Shown here in pieces: positions 12,817 through 24,921 of a stretch of 64,000 bases of DNA. Source of the DNA: Coleophoma eucalyptorum (lineage: Eukaryota; Ascomycota; Leotiomycetes; Helotiales; Dermateaceae); NCBI GenBank assembly GCA_026120035.1, contig JALRME010000049.1, forward strand, positions 1 through 64,000. Direction: 5' to 3'. Both the position numbers and the translations under genes were made by a program. Within the stretch, counting starts at the first letter, position 1; every line of letters starts with the position of its first letter. The notes under the pieces were generated by a model. It was not told the origin of the DNA, did not search any database, and was given only the letters and a program-made list of their open reading frames with translations.

Positions 12817-13700
12817 AAGTTGACTGTCAATGAAGTGAGTTAACTCACCCAACCTGGTGACACTGATATGCACAGCAGCAGTGCTTTGAAAAGAAATTGT
12901 CTATCATATATGAAACTTTAACCTCACGAGTGATGAGATGCTGCATCGAAATAGAACCATGATGCCGTGGGAAATGTGGGAACCAAGTCTTCTTTTGTTG
13001 ATTCCTTCTGCTGCTATATTGTCAGCCTACGGGCTTTAGCGCGCGATGGTTAGACTTGCTTCATCCACGTGGATAATTTTGTTTTATTTATTGTCTTTGG
13101 GTCTTTTTTTCATTGTGCATCATTAGCGAGTGCATTCTCAGTAGAAGAATTTTTTGATAGAATGAAAAAAATTGGAATTCTGCATTGCTTCCAAAGGTGA
13201 ACACACATGGAGCCATGTGCTAATATTTTCTTGCAAACTGCTTGAGCATATCGGGCTGAGGAGCAGAATGATAAAGTTTAATCCTCGAATCTCATTCTCA
13301 TAAGAGCTTGACAATGACTGGAAGTTGGGACAGATGGCAATGCATGCTTTCATGTTGGGCGTAGGCCTCCCGGTTTCTCGAGCTAGACTGAACAAACCAA
13401 CACACCAACCACATTCCCTTTCCATTTCCCTTTCCCTACCAAGTCAAGACATCAAGACCCGCCACCCGCTCTCTCTGCACGAACCGCAAACCCGAACTTG
13501 ATTCTGCTAGACATTTTCCATCTCTTTTTCTCGCACAGGAAAACACGGGTTCCTCGATGTCAGAGCTGGCAGTCGACGTTCCTCGTCATTGCATTTGTGT
13601 GTTCCTCTAGCGACAGCCAGCCTGGCAGCTAATTGGACAAGTACTGGTTACTACCATGCCGCAATAACAGGACTATTGTTTTTAGACGCTTTCAATCAGC
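12817..13700. other. Spacer, no supported gene
   Basis: AT-rich downstream half followed by a mixed sequence; no ORF with recognisable features. Confidence 0.45.
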
Positions 13701-13719
13701 ATATATATAATCCGGGTGA

Positions 13720-13956
13720 TTGTGTGACTTTTCCTCTGCATTGCAGCCTGGAGGAAGAAAGGGTGGATGGGACGATCAAGTTTGGGTATTCGAAGTGAGA
13801 AGGATAGGGAGGGATTGTGGGGATGGGACGTACGGAATCACATCTCTTGACTAGGGCTGCGCTCTCGACTTCCACTGCTGGAGAGGCGGATACCATGGCG
13901 GTGCTGCTGAGCAGGAGGAGGGCGGCGAGGAACTTGGTGGGGAGTTGGGGAAGCAT
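13720..13956 (-). CDS. Possible small secreted pre-pro-protein with Kex2-like site
   Basis: On the minus strand an ATG at 13956 opens a classic signal peptide (TKFLAALLLLSSTAMVSASP) followed by a short acidic pro-region ending in LVKR, a Kex2-type dibasic site, then CDS and a GTACGT splice donor near 13834. The downstream exon is ambiguous. An acceptor CCAG about 86 bases later gives a short basic tail in one frame. A weaker donor four residues upstream would give a Cys-containing peptide ending NHPDYIYAD. The in-frame read-through ORF ends at 13696. A TA-rich TATATATATATG tract lies about 110 bases upstream. The signal peptide and KR site are seen; the mature product is uncertain. No family is recognised. 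Confidence 0.35.
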
Positions 13957-14066
13957 GGCTGGGTATGGGTGCGCTGGCGAGTAGGTGTAAGTCTTTGGGG
14001 AATGAGAAGGGGACTTGTTATAGTTGAAGAAGATGAGAGATGCCAAGAAGGATATTGAAAGGCATA

Positions 14067-14081
14067 CATATATATATATGC
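14067..14081. repeat. Short TA dinucleotide tract
   Basis: Runs of TA and CATA (CATACATATATATATATGCATATACG) form a simple-sequence tract upstream of the putative small secreted gene and could serve as its core promoter. Confidence 0.4.
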
Positions 14082-14458
14082 ATATACGTACACATACCCT
14101 TTATCTACTTCGTGATACGTATCTAAGCTACTTTCCAGATCTGGTAGGTCAACCAGACATGAATCAACCGCTCAAGTCCACGCCGAGGCATCCGCCATTC
14201 AGCTCACTCCCCCCATTCATTCATTGCCTCCCGTCCTTCTTCCCCCAGCCTAGCTTGTGAAAGACTTCATAAAGAAATTCCCCCAAGCCCCACCAACTAG
14301 CACCGGCACAGCAGATAGCAATGAGGCACAATCCAGAAAATTATAGCTCCTTTTCACCGCATGCCCCTCGTACAACGCTCAATCAGAGACATGCATCCTA
14401 CCCAAACCGGCATGGGCTTTAGAAACGAAACGTCAGACCTAACCTGATGTAAAAACAT

Positions 14459-14489
14459 CCCCCCCTCCCTCCCTCCCTCCCTCCCTCCC
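14459..14489. repeat. (CCCT)n microsatellite
   Basis: About seven tandem CCCT units in the plus strand; it produces the GGREGGRGG stretch of an overlapping spurious minus-strand ORF. Confidence 0.9.
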
Positions 14490-15366
14490 ATGACAGCTGG
14501 AAGAGAGCCGCCTGCCTAACAGTCAGATCGTCCCCATCACGTAAGCTAGCTGAGGAGTAAGATATCGGAAGACGAGACGAAACATGTTGGTATGCTGTGC
14601 CGCATTTCTTTGTAGGAGGATGGAATAGGCAAGAGGTAGTGAAGAACTGCCCGGGGTGGGACAGGGGCGCTAGATTGGTCGGCGAGGGAGGTTTGTGTAA
14701 GGTCGGGTTTGATTTGCGGTAAGCACTTGTGTGGCGGTTGTGTGCTTTGCTGTCGGAACGCTTGGGGTCTGGTGCATCGTCCTGTGCGGCGGGTACCTGG
14801 CAGATCATGATCATGGCATGGGGTAGGCAGCATGGATGTTCGTTCGGTCACATGGGCAGGACAAGGCAGCGTAGGGTGTAGGAGAAAGGGGGACGACGAG
14901 AAAGGTGTTTTCGAGGCTGGAAAACTATCTTGCTTGCCTTTGTTACGTCGGGGGTCCTACTCCAAGTCCTGTGCTCACGCAGTCTTCCAACGGCTCTTGT
15001 TGCACGCAAGTATGCTTGAAAGCATACTTGAAAGAAATAATTGTATTACTTGATCGACGGTAAGGGTATCTATCACTCTGATTCATTCCTAACTTCATAT
15101 TTCATATAACCATAGTACAATTCTAGCGTCCCATTCTGGCGATCGTGATTAAACATGAACGCGAGACGTAGATTCTGGACCCTTGAATCAACAAGACTCA
15201 TAGTAGCCTCCATATTCCTGCGCTCTGCTCTGTATAGCGCTGACTCTTACGAGTGAGTCCCCTTAAACCTCATCTGAAGGGCCAAGTTTCTAATCACGCG
15301 GCCTTCATAATCTTCGACCCGAATTTGTTATGCCACTGTTCTGAATAGCATTTAGCATTAAGTGCC
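14490..15366. other. Spacer, no supported gene
   Basis: Downstream side of the PAP2 gene. Minus-strand ORFs at 14419-14851 are low-complexity and lack splice support. AAGTATGCTTGAAAGCATACTT at about 15007 is a short imperfect inverted repeat. Confidence 0.4.
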
Positions 15367-16690
15367 TCACATCCTGCCATACATATCCCTCTGAGCTTGT
15401 TGAGGGTGTGTCGATAAAAGCTCAATGTTGTCCTACTTTCGCCATCAGCCCCATCGCCAACCAAGCTTCCACAATTAAAAAGAACTCACTTGAGCACCAC
15501 TATTCGCCCTCATGTGATGCATCGGGATATCCATATCGTCATGGCTTTGGATGAAAGGCCTATCTTCTGCTTCCCCAGCCTTTCCCCCAACATAAGAACC
15601 AACACCGACGCCGGCCCAAAACGCACGATCACCACTTCGTGGTCCCCATGACCAACCCGCTCCCTGGTTGATGGGCAAGTGATAGTATCTAAACGCGAAC
15701 AGCGCCGCGGTCGTTCCAATGGAAAAGCCGAACAAGATATCGAAGCCGTGATGCTTGAAATCTGACCAGCGCGTCGATGCAATGTAGATGGCAGAGAAAA
15801 CAGGCGTTAGAACGAGCACGAGAAGGTAGAGTGGTGGAGCGGCAGCTTGATTTCGTGCTGCAATCAACTTGTCGTCATGCCCAGATCCTTCCGCCCCGGA
15901 AAGCTTTGGGTTGTATTCTGTTCGGCCGGATAGTGCTCCCGATCGGTTTGCATCTCGAGAAGGGAATGCTGAGTGCTTTGTCACGCCGTATGCTGCTGGC
16001 GCTAAGAAGGGTATGGTGACCGCAAGCTTAGATGCCAGGAAGACAGTGAGATAGACGAGGCCTGCTGCAGAAAAACTGCTGTGGCCACTTGGGAAGCTAC
16101 TGAAGGCATCTATTCACCCTATGAGTATCATTCGCAGCACCTAGGGAAAACAACTCACCGTTTAAATCCGTAGAATCAGTGCTCTGGCAGATCAAATAAC
16201 TAACAAGCGACACGCCTTGAGTAACATTGCTGTATCCTCCTACCGTAAACTCGGCAATCTTGGTTATATCCGGATTGCAACGCGCCAGCATATCCGGACG
16301 GGGTTTTCCAAAGAGGTTCTTCATGCCAAAGGTCACAAATAGGGCTGAAGCTAACGAAACACCCAGACCCAGCCATCCCGTGTGCAATTCCCACATTTTC
16401 CTGCGCCAAATCAAGGACTTCGGAACCGATTTGGGAACCGTGGGGCCTGGCACCAGGAGGAGGGTGACAATGAAGATGATCGCTGCGGGAGCGATAGCTC
16501 CACACAGGGCGAGAGTGGCCGTCGAAATAGTATCCGGTTTGTTCGGGAAACTGATGTTCGGGTCTACCACGGAGAAGGGCCGGTGGGTCGGGGTGAGGGT
16601 GTAAAAGAGTGCTGCAAAGCCTGCAGCGACAACGATGACAATCCAGTCAATAACATAGGACGCTATTAGCGCAACTGAGATGGCGCCCAT
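15367..16690 (-). CDS. PAP2-family lipid phosphate phosphatase (DPP1/LPP1-like)
   Basis: Three exons on the minus strand: 16690-16159, 16109-15490 and 15432-15367, 405 aa. Start chosen at a strong Kozak site (GCCACCATGG). The three PAP2 motifs are complete: KNLFGKPRP (Lys124), FPSGH across the first splice (His187), and STRWSDFKHHGFD (Arg291, His297, Asp301). Several hydrophobic segments predict a six-TM enzyme of ER, Golgi or vacuole. The family dephosphorylates phosphatidate, diacylglycerol pyrophosphate and related lipid phosphates. The second intron (57 nt) begins with GTGAGT immediately before an in-frame stop. Splicing it replaces a four-residue tail (VSSF) with about 21 residues (DNIELLSTHPQQ...), which I prefer because donor, branch-like GCTGAT and TAG acceptor are all present in phase 0. 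Confidence 0.88.
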
Positions 16691-18541
16691 GGTGGCGGGC
16701 TCGAATGAAATTTGTCTCGTGTGGTGGATAGGGGAGCTGCACAGAGGGGAAGGAGGGCACGAGATCTGAAGGGACAGGAGTCTGGGGTTGGGAGATGGAT
16801 ATAGGATTGATTGATGGTTCAAAGAAAAACACGAATGGAGAGGAAGAGGAAGAGGGAGAGGAGAAGGTCATAAGTGAAGATTGACAGTAGCGCCAGGTCA
16901 TATAAGCTCCGTCATGTCTCGTCTCATTTCGTACTATCCTGCTTGACTTGTCTCGTAGTCTCATTTGGCCATTTTCGCAGTGCTGTCGCTTGGGTGGATG
17001 AGGTGAGGCAGTGTTGGCCTATAGTGACATCTCAGCATGTCGCTTACGTGCTTCGACTGGCTGCCAACCTCGCCAAGGGCATCGAAAGTTGCACTTCTGG
17101 CAAGGATCGCTGTGCTTGGGGAGAACTCTAAGCAGATACGAAGGACATTGCTGTCGCAGCCGAGGAGAGGTTCAGACAGACGGCGACATAGCAAAGAGAC
17201 CCAGGACCGTCTACCATAGATATACAGTGCAGTGTCGCTGCTCGTCAATCCAACCTCGCTCCTCCCCACTTCGCATCGTTACCTAATAAGCCCAACCGAA
17301 CAAAGAAGTTCGTCGCGTGAGATGGCAGTTGCTGCTGGGGCCAAGACAAACCATCATCCTCGCGTGGCTTGGGTTGCCCCTACTTCCAAATAGAGGCGTC
17401 TTGGCGCTGACATTTCCCTTCAACTCATCTATCAGACGTTGAAGGCATGTCACCCAAGATTCGCCCAGTGGAGTCTGCAGACATGCCGTCGGAAGGTGGA
17501 TGGTCCCCCTTATCCCTGCACCCACCCAGCCTCTGGTACCGAACCCACCTAACCTAAACATTGAGGCTGAAAGAGAACCAATATATCGTAAAAATAGAAT
17601 CTCGCTGGCTAGATTCGCGTGCTCACTTGCTCCCTTTCTCACTTGCTCACGGAGGTTGGATGCTTCTTCCGCCGACTGTACGTACAGCTTGGTGCCGTAG
17701 CTTGTGTCGTTACAAGCATGAACACTTCTCCTCCCTCTCCCTGCATTCATCAGCTTGGGCTTCTGGCTTAACAGGCCAAGCTTCCACATACATCGGTTCA
17801 CGACCAAAGAAAACCCTCGCTTCCATTCCGAGCAGGCCAGTTGTTTCTCGTCGTCGTCATAAGCGTATTTTTCGACCTTAGCTCTTCGGCCGGGAAGCAA
17901 GGTTAAGTTTGCCCCATGCGCGCTTCTCCAACTGCGGGCCGCCCGGGGGAGGAGGGGTTGCGATTTTTATGATTACTATCAGGAAGTCTGGGTAAAAGGT
18001 TCAACCCGTCCTCCCTTGGTCGTCGTCAAATATGCTTTGGATTTCTTCCGAGCGGGCTTGACGCCATGGAGATCTACCGACGCATACGCACGCGTACGGC
18101 GTACGGCGTATACTGAATGGCATGTGACTACTAACCGCCTTAAACTCCAGTACTTTTCATGCTTCTCCATCTATAAAACAAAAGAATTCAACTACCTCAT
18201 CGTCATATTCTCTTTGTTGAGACCCAAATCTTTGCTGCCAAATGGGATAGGCACGTCATATGAGGTCATCAGTAAAGCCACCCACAAATATGATCCACAC
18301 TTTCATTTTCACTTTATGTATACACAACCGTGCTCTTGGAATTTCAACTTAGAGCAGCCAAGCAAGCATGCTATCATCTCACACCATGACTCCTCCCTTC
18401 CGTTATCATATCCCGTTGCTCTCGTCCAAATAATTCCCGCAGAACCCATATAGTACAGCCATCGCAACGCAAACAATCCCAATCCGAAAACAACAATAGT
18501 AACAAAGGATGTTACCATCAAACTCTCACCCCCCCCCCGGC
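16691..18541. other. Spacer, no supported gene
   Basis: Includes the pyrimidine-rich (minus strand) leader of the PAP2 gene. A 205-codon minus ORF at 17283-17900 shows no motif. Around 18083-18112 there is a run of ACGCACGCGTACGGCGTACGG, a CpG-rich island unlike its surroundings. Confidence 0.45.
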
Positions 18542-18954
18542 CTAACACCCACCACCACCTCCTCCACCATCTCCTCCACCACCTCCACCTCCTCCACCTC
18601 CGTCTCCGCCTCCCCATCCACCCCCACCTCCATCCCCTCCCCAGAAACCACCGCCATGATGTCCGCCGTGATGCCCACCATGATGATGTCCTCCATGATG
18701 GTGCCCTCCATAACCCCCATAGGCTCCCCCATATGCCGCCCCACCGTTGTTATAATAACGTCGCTGTCCTTTTCTGTATATATAGTCAGCGCCCGCGCAG
18801 TGTCGAAGGTTTTCTTCTAACAAGCATATCGATGGACGGAAGCTAGGGAAACGGGAGCTCGGGGAATGGGAAGGGGAAAACCTTACCGGGTAGGCCGGGG
18901 ACCATATGAAGGGTTCACCTGATATTGAGGCCTGGGCCGTCTGCCGAAACACAT
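18542..18954 (-). CDS. Small His/Gly-rich protein starting MCFG
   Basis: Two exons on the minus strand: 18954-18887 and 18773-18542, 99 aa; the intron is 113 nt (GTAAGG...TATACAG). The product begins MCFGRRPRPQYQVNPSYG, then a basic RKGQRRYYNN stretch, a Gly/Tyr segment, a block of HHHGG/HHGG repeats (about 10 His in 20 residues) and a C-terminal run of Gly with Asp and Trp, ending in Cys. There is no signal peptide or TM segment. The His repeats could bind divalent metals, and Cys2 and the terminal Cys could be modified, but both are inferences. Many small fungal proteins start MCFG and remain uncharacterised. A TATATAA at about 19110 lies 155 bases upstream. The intron and matching phase argue for a real gene rather than low-complexity DNA. 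Confidence 0.65.
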
Positions 18955-21419
18955 GACTGGTTGCTTGATTTCGATATGCCTAGACTTGATGACAGGTTTT
19001 TAGGTAGTGAAGATAGGATATTTGGTGTGTTGAGAATAAGCAAAGTTTTGGATTTTAGATGTTAGATGTTGGGATGAGGGAGAATAACGATTCTTCCATT
19101 GCACCCTTTTATATAAACTTGGAAAGTCGTCCCTTCAGCAGAACTGAGGCTGTGAATGCACCCGTACCGCATACCTACCTGCAGCTGGCATCCAGCTATG
19201 TGTTGCGCTGTACGTACAATCAGGCTCAGTGCTGACAGGACCGAGGATCAATACCGGTCGCGAACTACAACAGAGCTCAGCCTTGCCAGGCAGCCTCTCC
19301 CTGCGGAAATAGTAGATCTACGATTGTACGAACCAGCCTATCAGAAGGCGCAACTCACTGATGAGGCGAACCTCTTCTTTTGTTCTTCGGTCGTTCTGTG
19401 CATGCTCTGAAGCTTAATCATTCACTACTTCCTTGACCCGTTCCGGCATCAAGAAGACACTGGAGGATGTCATATTCGGCATTTGAGGCAAGTCTTCTAA
19501 AGTTCACAAAGGCACATAAACCCCGGTTTTGGTCTTGGGGAACGGCTCATTTTTCTCGTGACCGTGACATCATGGCTCTGGGCTCTTGTGCCAATCCCGT
19601 ACGAACAGAGCAGTCTCGATTCAGGACTTTCTCCTCGGCACAAGAGAAAGTTGATCGCCCGCCATGAAAAATCTTACCTGTCCATCTTATACAGAAAAGG
19701 AGGCCAAAGGGTGACAAGACTTGTACCCATTCACAATCCAAGGAGTGGAGTGAGATGCGTGGAGGGGGTTAATCCTCAGCCTTATGATCGGCTACCACAT
19801 CGATGATCCTTGCTTGGAAATTGCATCGCATTGTGAGCGTTGCGTTGCATTATTGCAACTGCCCGGTGAAGTGCCAGTTTGAGAAAATGACGTCAGACAA
19901 GGTAAGGCTGACTTTGGGCTAGAGGGAGCGCATAGAACTTGGAGATGAGGCGAGTCGTTCGAAAAGCCTTGTGCAGTACAAGAAGCTGGTTGGGACTTTC
20001 GTGCGCGTGCCAGACAGACCACGGGTGGGATTGGGCTCCATGGCTACCCATTAGGTACAGTCGGTAAGTTCGGCCGGTAGCTACTTACTCACTTTGGTAA
20101 TCGGTGGAGACGGGACCCTGATACTTCGTGCTGCAGGACGAAAACGAGAAGAAATAATCATGTTTAAGTGTGTGTAGCAACGGAAAACTCGGTTGGACGA
20201 AGAATGGGAAGGTTGTTACCGGAGGTCTCCCCATTTCCAAATCCCATGTCTCGACTAAACTCTCATCGCGTTGCTTACATCGCATAAAGGTACACGGCAC
20301 CCACAACCTGGGCATGACCTCATTTTTGCCTTTTACACTCCTACCGAGGTTGCAGGGCACAGTTGATGGCAATGGGGTAGTCGGCCGTGAAATAATAAAC
20401 AAAAGATTACACTGAGATGAGAGACATCTCCACTCCCTTCGACTCACCGCCCAAAACATCTACCAACTCACCTCACATACATCCTCTTATCACATCATAA
20501 CACCGGCAATCCCGGCTCACCTCAGGTTTTCCCCTCCGTTCTGCTTCTGCGCACGGCGTTTGCAACCTTCTACGCTCGTGCTAAAGAAGCATTGGCACCC
20601 AATGCCGGAAATCATCCAGTCTGGAATCAGACCAGATCGAGCAAACGGCAGTTAGGTTACGTCCAGGCACCCAATGAGCTTGAGCGAAACAGAGGCTCTT
20701 CCTCTATCGTGGGGCTTGCTCGAATCAGTCAGCATAGCAATTCCTTCCTTCCGGTTCCTTGCTTGTTCTAGACACTATGATGGTCCTGTTGGCAAGCATT
20801 TTATTCTACCATGCAATGGCAGAATGCACGGCTTCCGATGGGTAGCCAGCGCTTCTCCCCGATCGGCCTACTATGTTGCGATTGAGCTGTAGCATCTTGT
20901 TGCGCGTAAGGTAGGGATGTCCTTTCTTCACGGCTCCTATGCTCGTCTGAGATTCAGTCGCGTACCTCGACTTCTAGGTTGAGCTGCGTAGCTGAACTGG
21001 CTCGCCCCGGGGGAAGTTCCCGGGAGGTAGATATGTTGTAATGCGTAGGTAGGTAGACCTGCATTTTTTTTGGTTGGCCGTGGCATCGAGCTCGAGCAAA
21101 GACGAAGCTATAACTCACCGTCCTTGCCGTTCCTCCACTGCATCGTCCATTTCCTCTAAGTCCGATCCGCACTTTCCTACCACCGCTCATCCGCCCATAA
21201 CATAATATGCTCTACTCTACTCTCCTCCTGCAGGTTAGCTTTTTCTTTCCTATCAGGCACTTCACCTCCAATACATATCTACCTCCGCATCCTCACCCTC
21301 GGCATCGCGCACACCAATATCAGCTCCGCCCTGAGCCATCAGCAAAATCATACCTACCACACCTCTCGCCTCACTTACCTACCATACCACTCTCACCACC
21401 GGCGATCGACACCTACAAG
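18955..21419. other. Spacer, no supported gene
   Basis: About 2.5 kb of mixed sequence. ORFs up to 124 codons occur on both strands without motifs or splice-linked continuation. The last 250 bases are C/T-rich, consistent with the promoter and leader of the gene at 21420. Confidence 0.45.
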
Positions 21420-21734
21420 ATGACTCTCCCAGCCAGCATTCAAGCGGGTATCAACCGACGCTACCAACGAGTTGTTCGCCGTATCCAAATCATGTACTAC
21501 CAGTACTCGGTCACCATGCCTCTATACGTGATGACACCTGGTGAAAAGTACGCCTTCAATACCATGGTGGCCTTCCTCTTGCTCGCGCTGGGACTCCTCC
21601 TCTTTGTCTTCTTGCCTCAGATGTGTCTCAAGGCAGCGCGCATGTGGATGAGCCTGTACATGAGCGACAAGCAGGACGGCTATGGACAATTGGTGGTTGG
21701 AAGCGCCAAGATGATGAAAGGACTAGTCGAATAG
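21420..21734 (+). CDS. Serine palmitoyltransferase small subunit-like protein
   Basis: Single exon, 104 aa. The core IQIMYYQYSVTMPLYVMTPGEKYAFN followed by a strongly hydrophobic helix (MVAFLLLALGLLLFVFLP) matches the ssSPT family (PF11779; SPTSSA-like). Members bind the LCB1/LCB2 heterodimer in the ER membrane and boost condensation of serine with acyl-CoA, the first step of sphingolipid synthesis. The chosen start follows a long C/T-rich leader; the open frame extends upstream to 21207 but that part is low-complexity and lacks family similarity. The C-terminal 30 residues (DKQDGYGQLVVGSAKMM...) are a fungal extension. Another sphingolipid-type gene (SUR1-like) occurs at 37.5 kb in the same window. 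Confidence 0.8.
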   Translation: MTLPASIQAGINRRYQRVVRRIQIMYYQYSVTMPLYVMTPGEKYAFNTMVAFLLLALGLLLFVFLPQMCLKAARMWMSLYMSDKQDGYGQLVVGSAKMMKGLVE

Positions 21735-23161
21735 ATCCGACGGTGGTTGAGAGATGCCCACAGACGCTCGAGATATCGTTGGATCCGTGGGACGATACCT
21801 AATCCTTTTCCTCTTTTTCTTACGCGATCGACCGAGCACTGGAATTTCTCGAAGCTATAGATATCCTCGCCCCCAGGAGTTTTGAAGACCAATCACTACA
21901 TGGATGGTTTATTTGGGCGATTTCGAGACATGGAGTACTGGCTGGCGTTCTTTGGGCAATGCGTGTTTTACATGCATGGTTGTGCATGTTGTTGATTTTG
22001 CTCTCTCATCATGCAATATCGCAAGTTGGGAGAGCGCATTGTTGTTTATTGCTTAGAAGATTTGGGAGTCGGCGTTTGGGATAATGCTGGTTGAGGCGGC
22101 CGACCTAAATGATTGGATGATGTGGAAGGGAAGGCTGCCAGATGAATGGATCCCGCGTGGATGTGCTTGATAAATGACTTGGTTATGACCAGAACGCAGA
22201 TGGCAATAGATGCGCCGATAGAGAGGAGAATTGAAGACATAGAATTTCCAATTTTCCAGCAGGTGTCCAAATCCCCACAATACAATGAAGTGAAGATGTC
22301 ATACTCTCGAAGATCAATCGGGGCCAGTTCATGGAGGAAGGAAGTGGAGGTGATAGACACATGCCAAGTCTATAAAAAAGCTATTAATACATTCTTTTTC
22401 AAGACATATGGAAAGCTTGCGCAGCCAGCTAGGAAGGCACTCCAGTGACTCCACTCGGCTCGAAAAACTCAATCAATCAGCCACTCCGATGTTGACGCGC
22501 ACTCTCTCCCGCTGGATCATGTGACCACGGTACAAATTGACATCCTCTTACGATACAGGGCAGTTTGTCGGCATGAGATGAAATGAGATGAGATGAGATG
22601 CGGGAGTCCCATAGACCAGCGGGAGAACGAGCAGAATAGGCCATTTGAAATAGCTCCTCCCCTCACTCAAAAAAAACCAACCACCTTACTTCATTGTCTG
22701 CTACCAATCTCCTCGCTCCCTGCCTTCTCCTCACTTTCCTGCATCCACCAGGGGAAGCTTAAAGGCACTTTTCGCGTGTGGAGAGGTCGCTAACAAGACG
22801 GTGAAACGACTGTTCCAAAAGTAGTACCAAGGCTGTCAGTCGTTCATCCAACGCCCAGCAAGATCGTCGTGGCAGTGCTGACTGTACGCTTCAGCTCCAG
22901 CCTTCTTGCAACTGCTTACCCTCTCCTCTGCGCCGCAAATCTTACGAACTCCTAAAAGCTACGACCACCGTCAATCGCTCTCTTGCATGGGTCACGATCA
23001 AGAAAACAAACCTACTTACTTTATTTCTTGATCCATCGCTCACTCATTGCAACTCCTTCATCCCATCTCACCTCCTTTTCGTCGTTCTCGCGTTGCGTGA
23101 CCGCATTTCGAAACACAAGTCACAGCGCAGTCTTCTCGAAGGCCGGGGCTCTCAATTCATC
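21735..23161. other. Spacer; GAGAT repeat and rhomboid leader
   Basis: No supported gene. A short tandem of GAGAT/GAAAT units lies at about 22572-22600. A 104-codon minus ORF (22046-22360) has one hydrophobic segment but no ATG at its start and no family. From about 22660 the sequence is C/T-rich and leads into the rhomboid gene. Confidence 0.45.
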
Positions 23162-24921
23162 ATGGCTGCAAATGAGTACTACAATTCGCAGGCTCAGCAA
23201 CAGCAGCAACCATACCACCAAAACTACTCTCCAGAGCCACGACCGTCGTTACCAACCTACCATTCCGAGGCTCCCTCATACCACTCGCAGACCCCCAAAC
23301 CCACCGGACCTTCCCCTGTCTCGCCCTTCGAAGCTCCATTTGATGACCATGTCTACCCCCTTCCAAACCAAAATCCTGCCCACGACAACTTCTCGCGACA
23401 AGATAGCCAGAGTTCATTTGGGCAGGATACGCGGTACTATGGACAAGGAGGCGGTGGCCGGCCTGGAGATTCGACCAATTCATTCTCAGACAACATTCCG
23501 CTGAGAGACCAACATTCTTCTCCCGCTAAGCCATATCCTGAAGGAACGGACCATGTATACGACGCTGGAGAGTCGGGGATCCCGCCTGGCGTTCGCGATG
23601 GAAGAAATAGAAATAACCGGAGGAGTGCTCTTGGGAGTATGTTTGAGGGCAAGGGACCAAAGAAGAGGGTACCTTGGGTAGTGTATGCTCTGACTATCAT
23701 TCAGGTGGCCGTCTTTATTGCGGAGATTGCAAAAAATGGTATGTCGTATTTTGAATTTCAGACTCTCGCCTTGCTAACGGTTTCTAGCGCAATTGACTGG
23801 GTCCCCGATCGAAATCCATCCATCTTTTAATGTCATGATCGGTCCTTCCCCTTGGGTACTGATCAATATGGGGTCGCGTTACATCCCTTGCATGCATAAT
23901 GTGGTTGGGATCCAAGATAGTACCGTGGAAATTAGCTGGGGTTGCCCCAATACCACCTCCAACACCGTGGCCGACTGCACCTTGTCCGATCTCTGTGGCT
24001 TTGGAGGAGTTCCCAATCCGAAGTATGACGGAAATATCAAGCAAAGTCCACAACCAGATCAATGGTTCCGATTCATTCTCCCTATGTTCCTCCATGCTGG
24101 AATAATTCATATTGGGTTCAACATGCTACTGCAATTGACGTTGGCAAAGGAGATGGAGATTGCTATAGGACCAATTCGCTTCTTCCTGGTTTATATAGCA
24201 AGTGGCATCTTTGGATTTGTTCTGGGTGGTAATTTTGCTGCTACTGGTATCTCGTCGACAGGAGCCTCAGGTTCTCTCTTTGGAATCATTGCACTTACTC
24301 TTCTCGATCTACTCTACACCTGGAGCGAACGTGTCAGTCCATGGAAAGATCTTGCTTTTATTATGCTGGATGTTGTCATTTCCTTTGTTCTTGGACTCCT
24401 TCCCGGCCTTGACAACTTCTCGCATATTGGAGGATTTCTCATGGGGCTTGTTCTCGGAGTCTGCATATTACATTCTCCAAATGCACTGCGCGAGAGAATT
24501 GGCCAGGAACCTCCATACACACCAGTTGCACAGGCCAGGGCCAGTGATGGAGATCGACCTGGTGCAGGAGTGACAGGATTTGTAAAAAGTCCTGTGGGGT
24601 TCTTCAAAGGCAGAAAACCGGCTTGGTGGGCTTGGTGGCTCATTCGTGCTGGTGCACTTGTAGCGGTCTTTGTGGTGTTTATTGTCCTCTTGAACAATTT
24701 CTACATCTATCGCAAGACTTGTAGCTGGTGCAAGTACTTGAGTTGTTTGGTGAGTTTTTTCGCTTCTTTATAGGATGAGGATAGATGCTGACTTTAAGTA
24801 GCCTGTGAATGGATGGTGTGATGTTGGCAATATCCAACTTACTACGACGAATACGACCAGCAAGAGAAGTGTTTTGGATAGCTGGGATGCCGTTGCAGAG
24901 CTCTACTTGGAGTTGAATTAG
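23162..24921 (+). CDS. Rhomboid family intramembrane serine protease
   Basis: Three exons: 23162-23738, 23788-24749 and 24802-24921, 552 aa. Residues 1-165 are a disordered cytosolic region rich in Gln, Pro and Ser, followed by a basic KKRVPW segment and the first TM helix. The rhomboid core has the WR-type loop (DQWFRFILPMFLHAGIIHIGFNM), catalytic Ser353 in TGASGSLFG and catalytic His405 in HIGGFLMG, so the dyad is intact. A further TM helix and a short Cys-containing tail (CSWCKYLSCL then PVNGWC) follow. This layout, with long N-terminus and C-terminal seventh TM, is that of eukaryotic secretory-pathway rhomboids (Rbd-type) rather than mitochondrial Pcp1. Substrates are unknown. The last exon was placed by a GTGAG donor and a TAG acceptor keeping phase 0. 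Confidence 0.9.

Noticed and set aside
14459..14489. Possible CRISPR-like or telomeric repeat
   Set aside because: Simple CCCT microsatellite without spacers; not CCCTAA telomere repeat; CRISPR arrays are not expected in fungi.
14419..14851. Overlapping minus ORFs
   Set aside because: Built on a CCCT microsatellite and Pro-rich low complexity; no splice or homology support.
17283..17900. 205-codon minus-strand ORF
   Set aside because: No motif, no upstream promoter-like or splice context, composition like the surrounding spacer; probably chance.
18509..18820. Thr/Ser-rich plus ORF
   Set aside because: Antisense shadow of the His/Gly-rich gene.
22046..22360. Minus ORF with one hydrophobic segment
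   Set aside because: Starts with GTG rather than ATG, ends in low-complexity Pro/Ser/Thr, no family seen.
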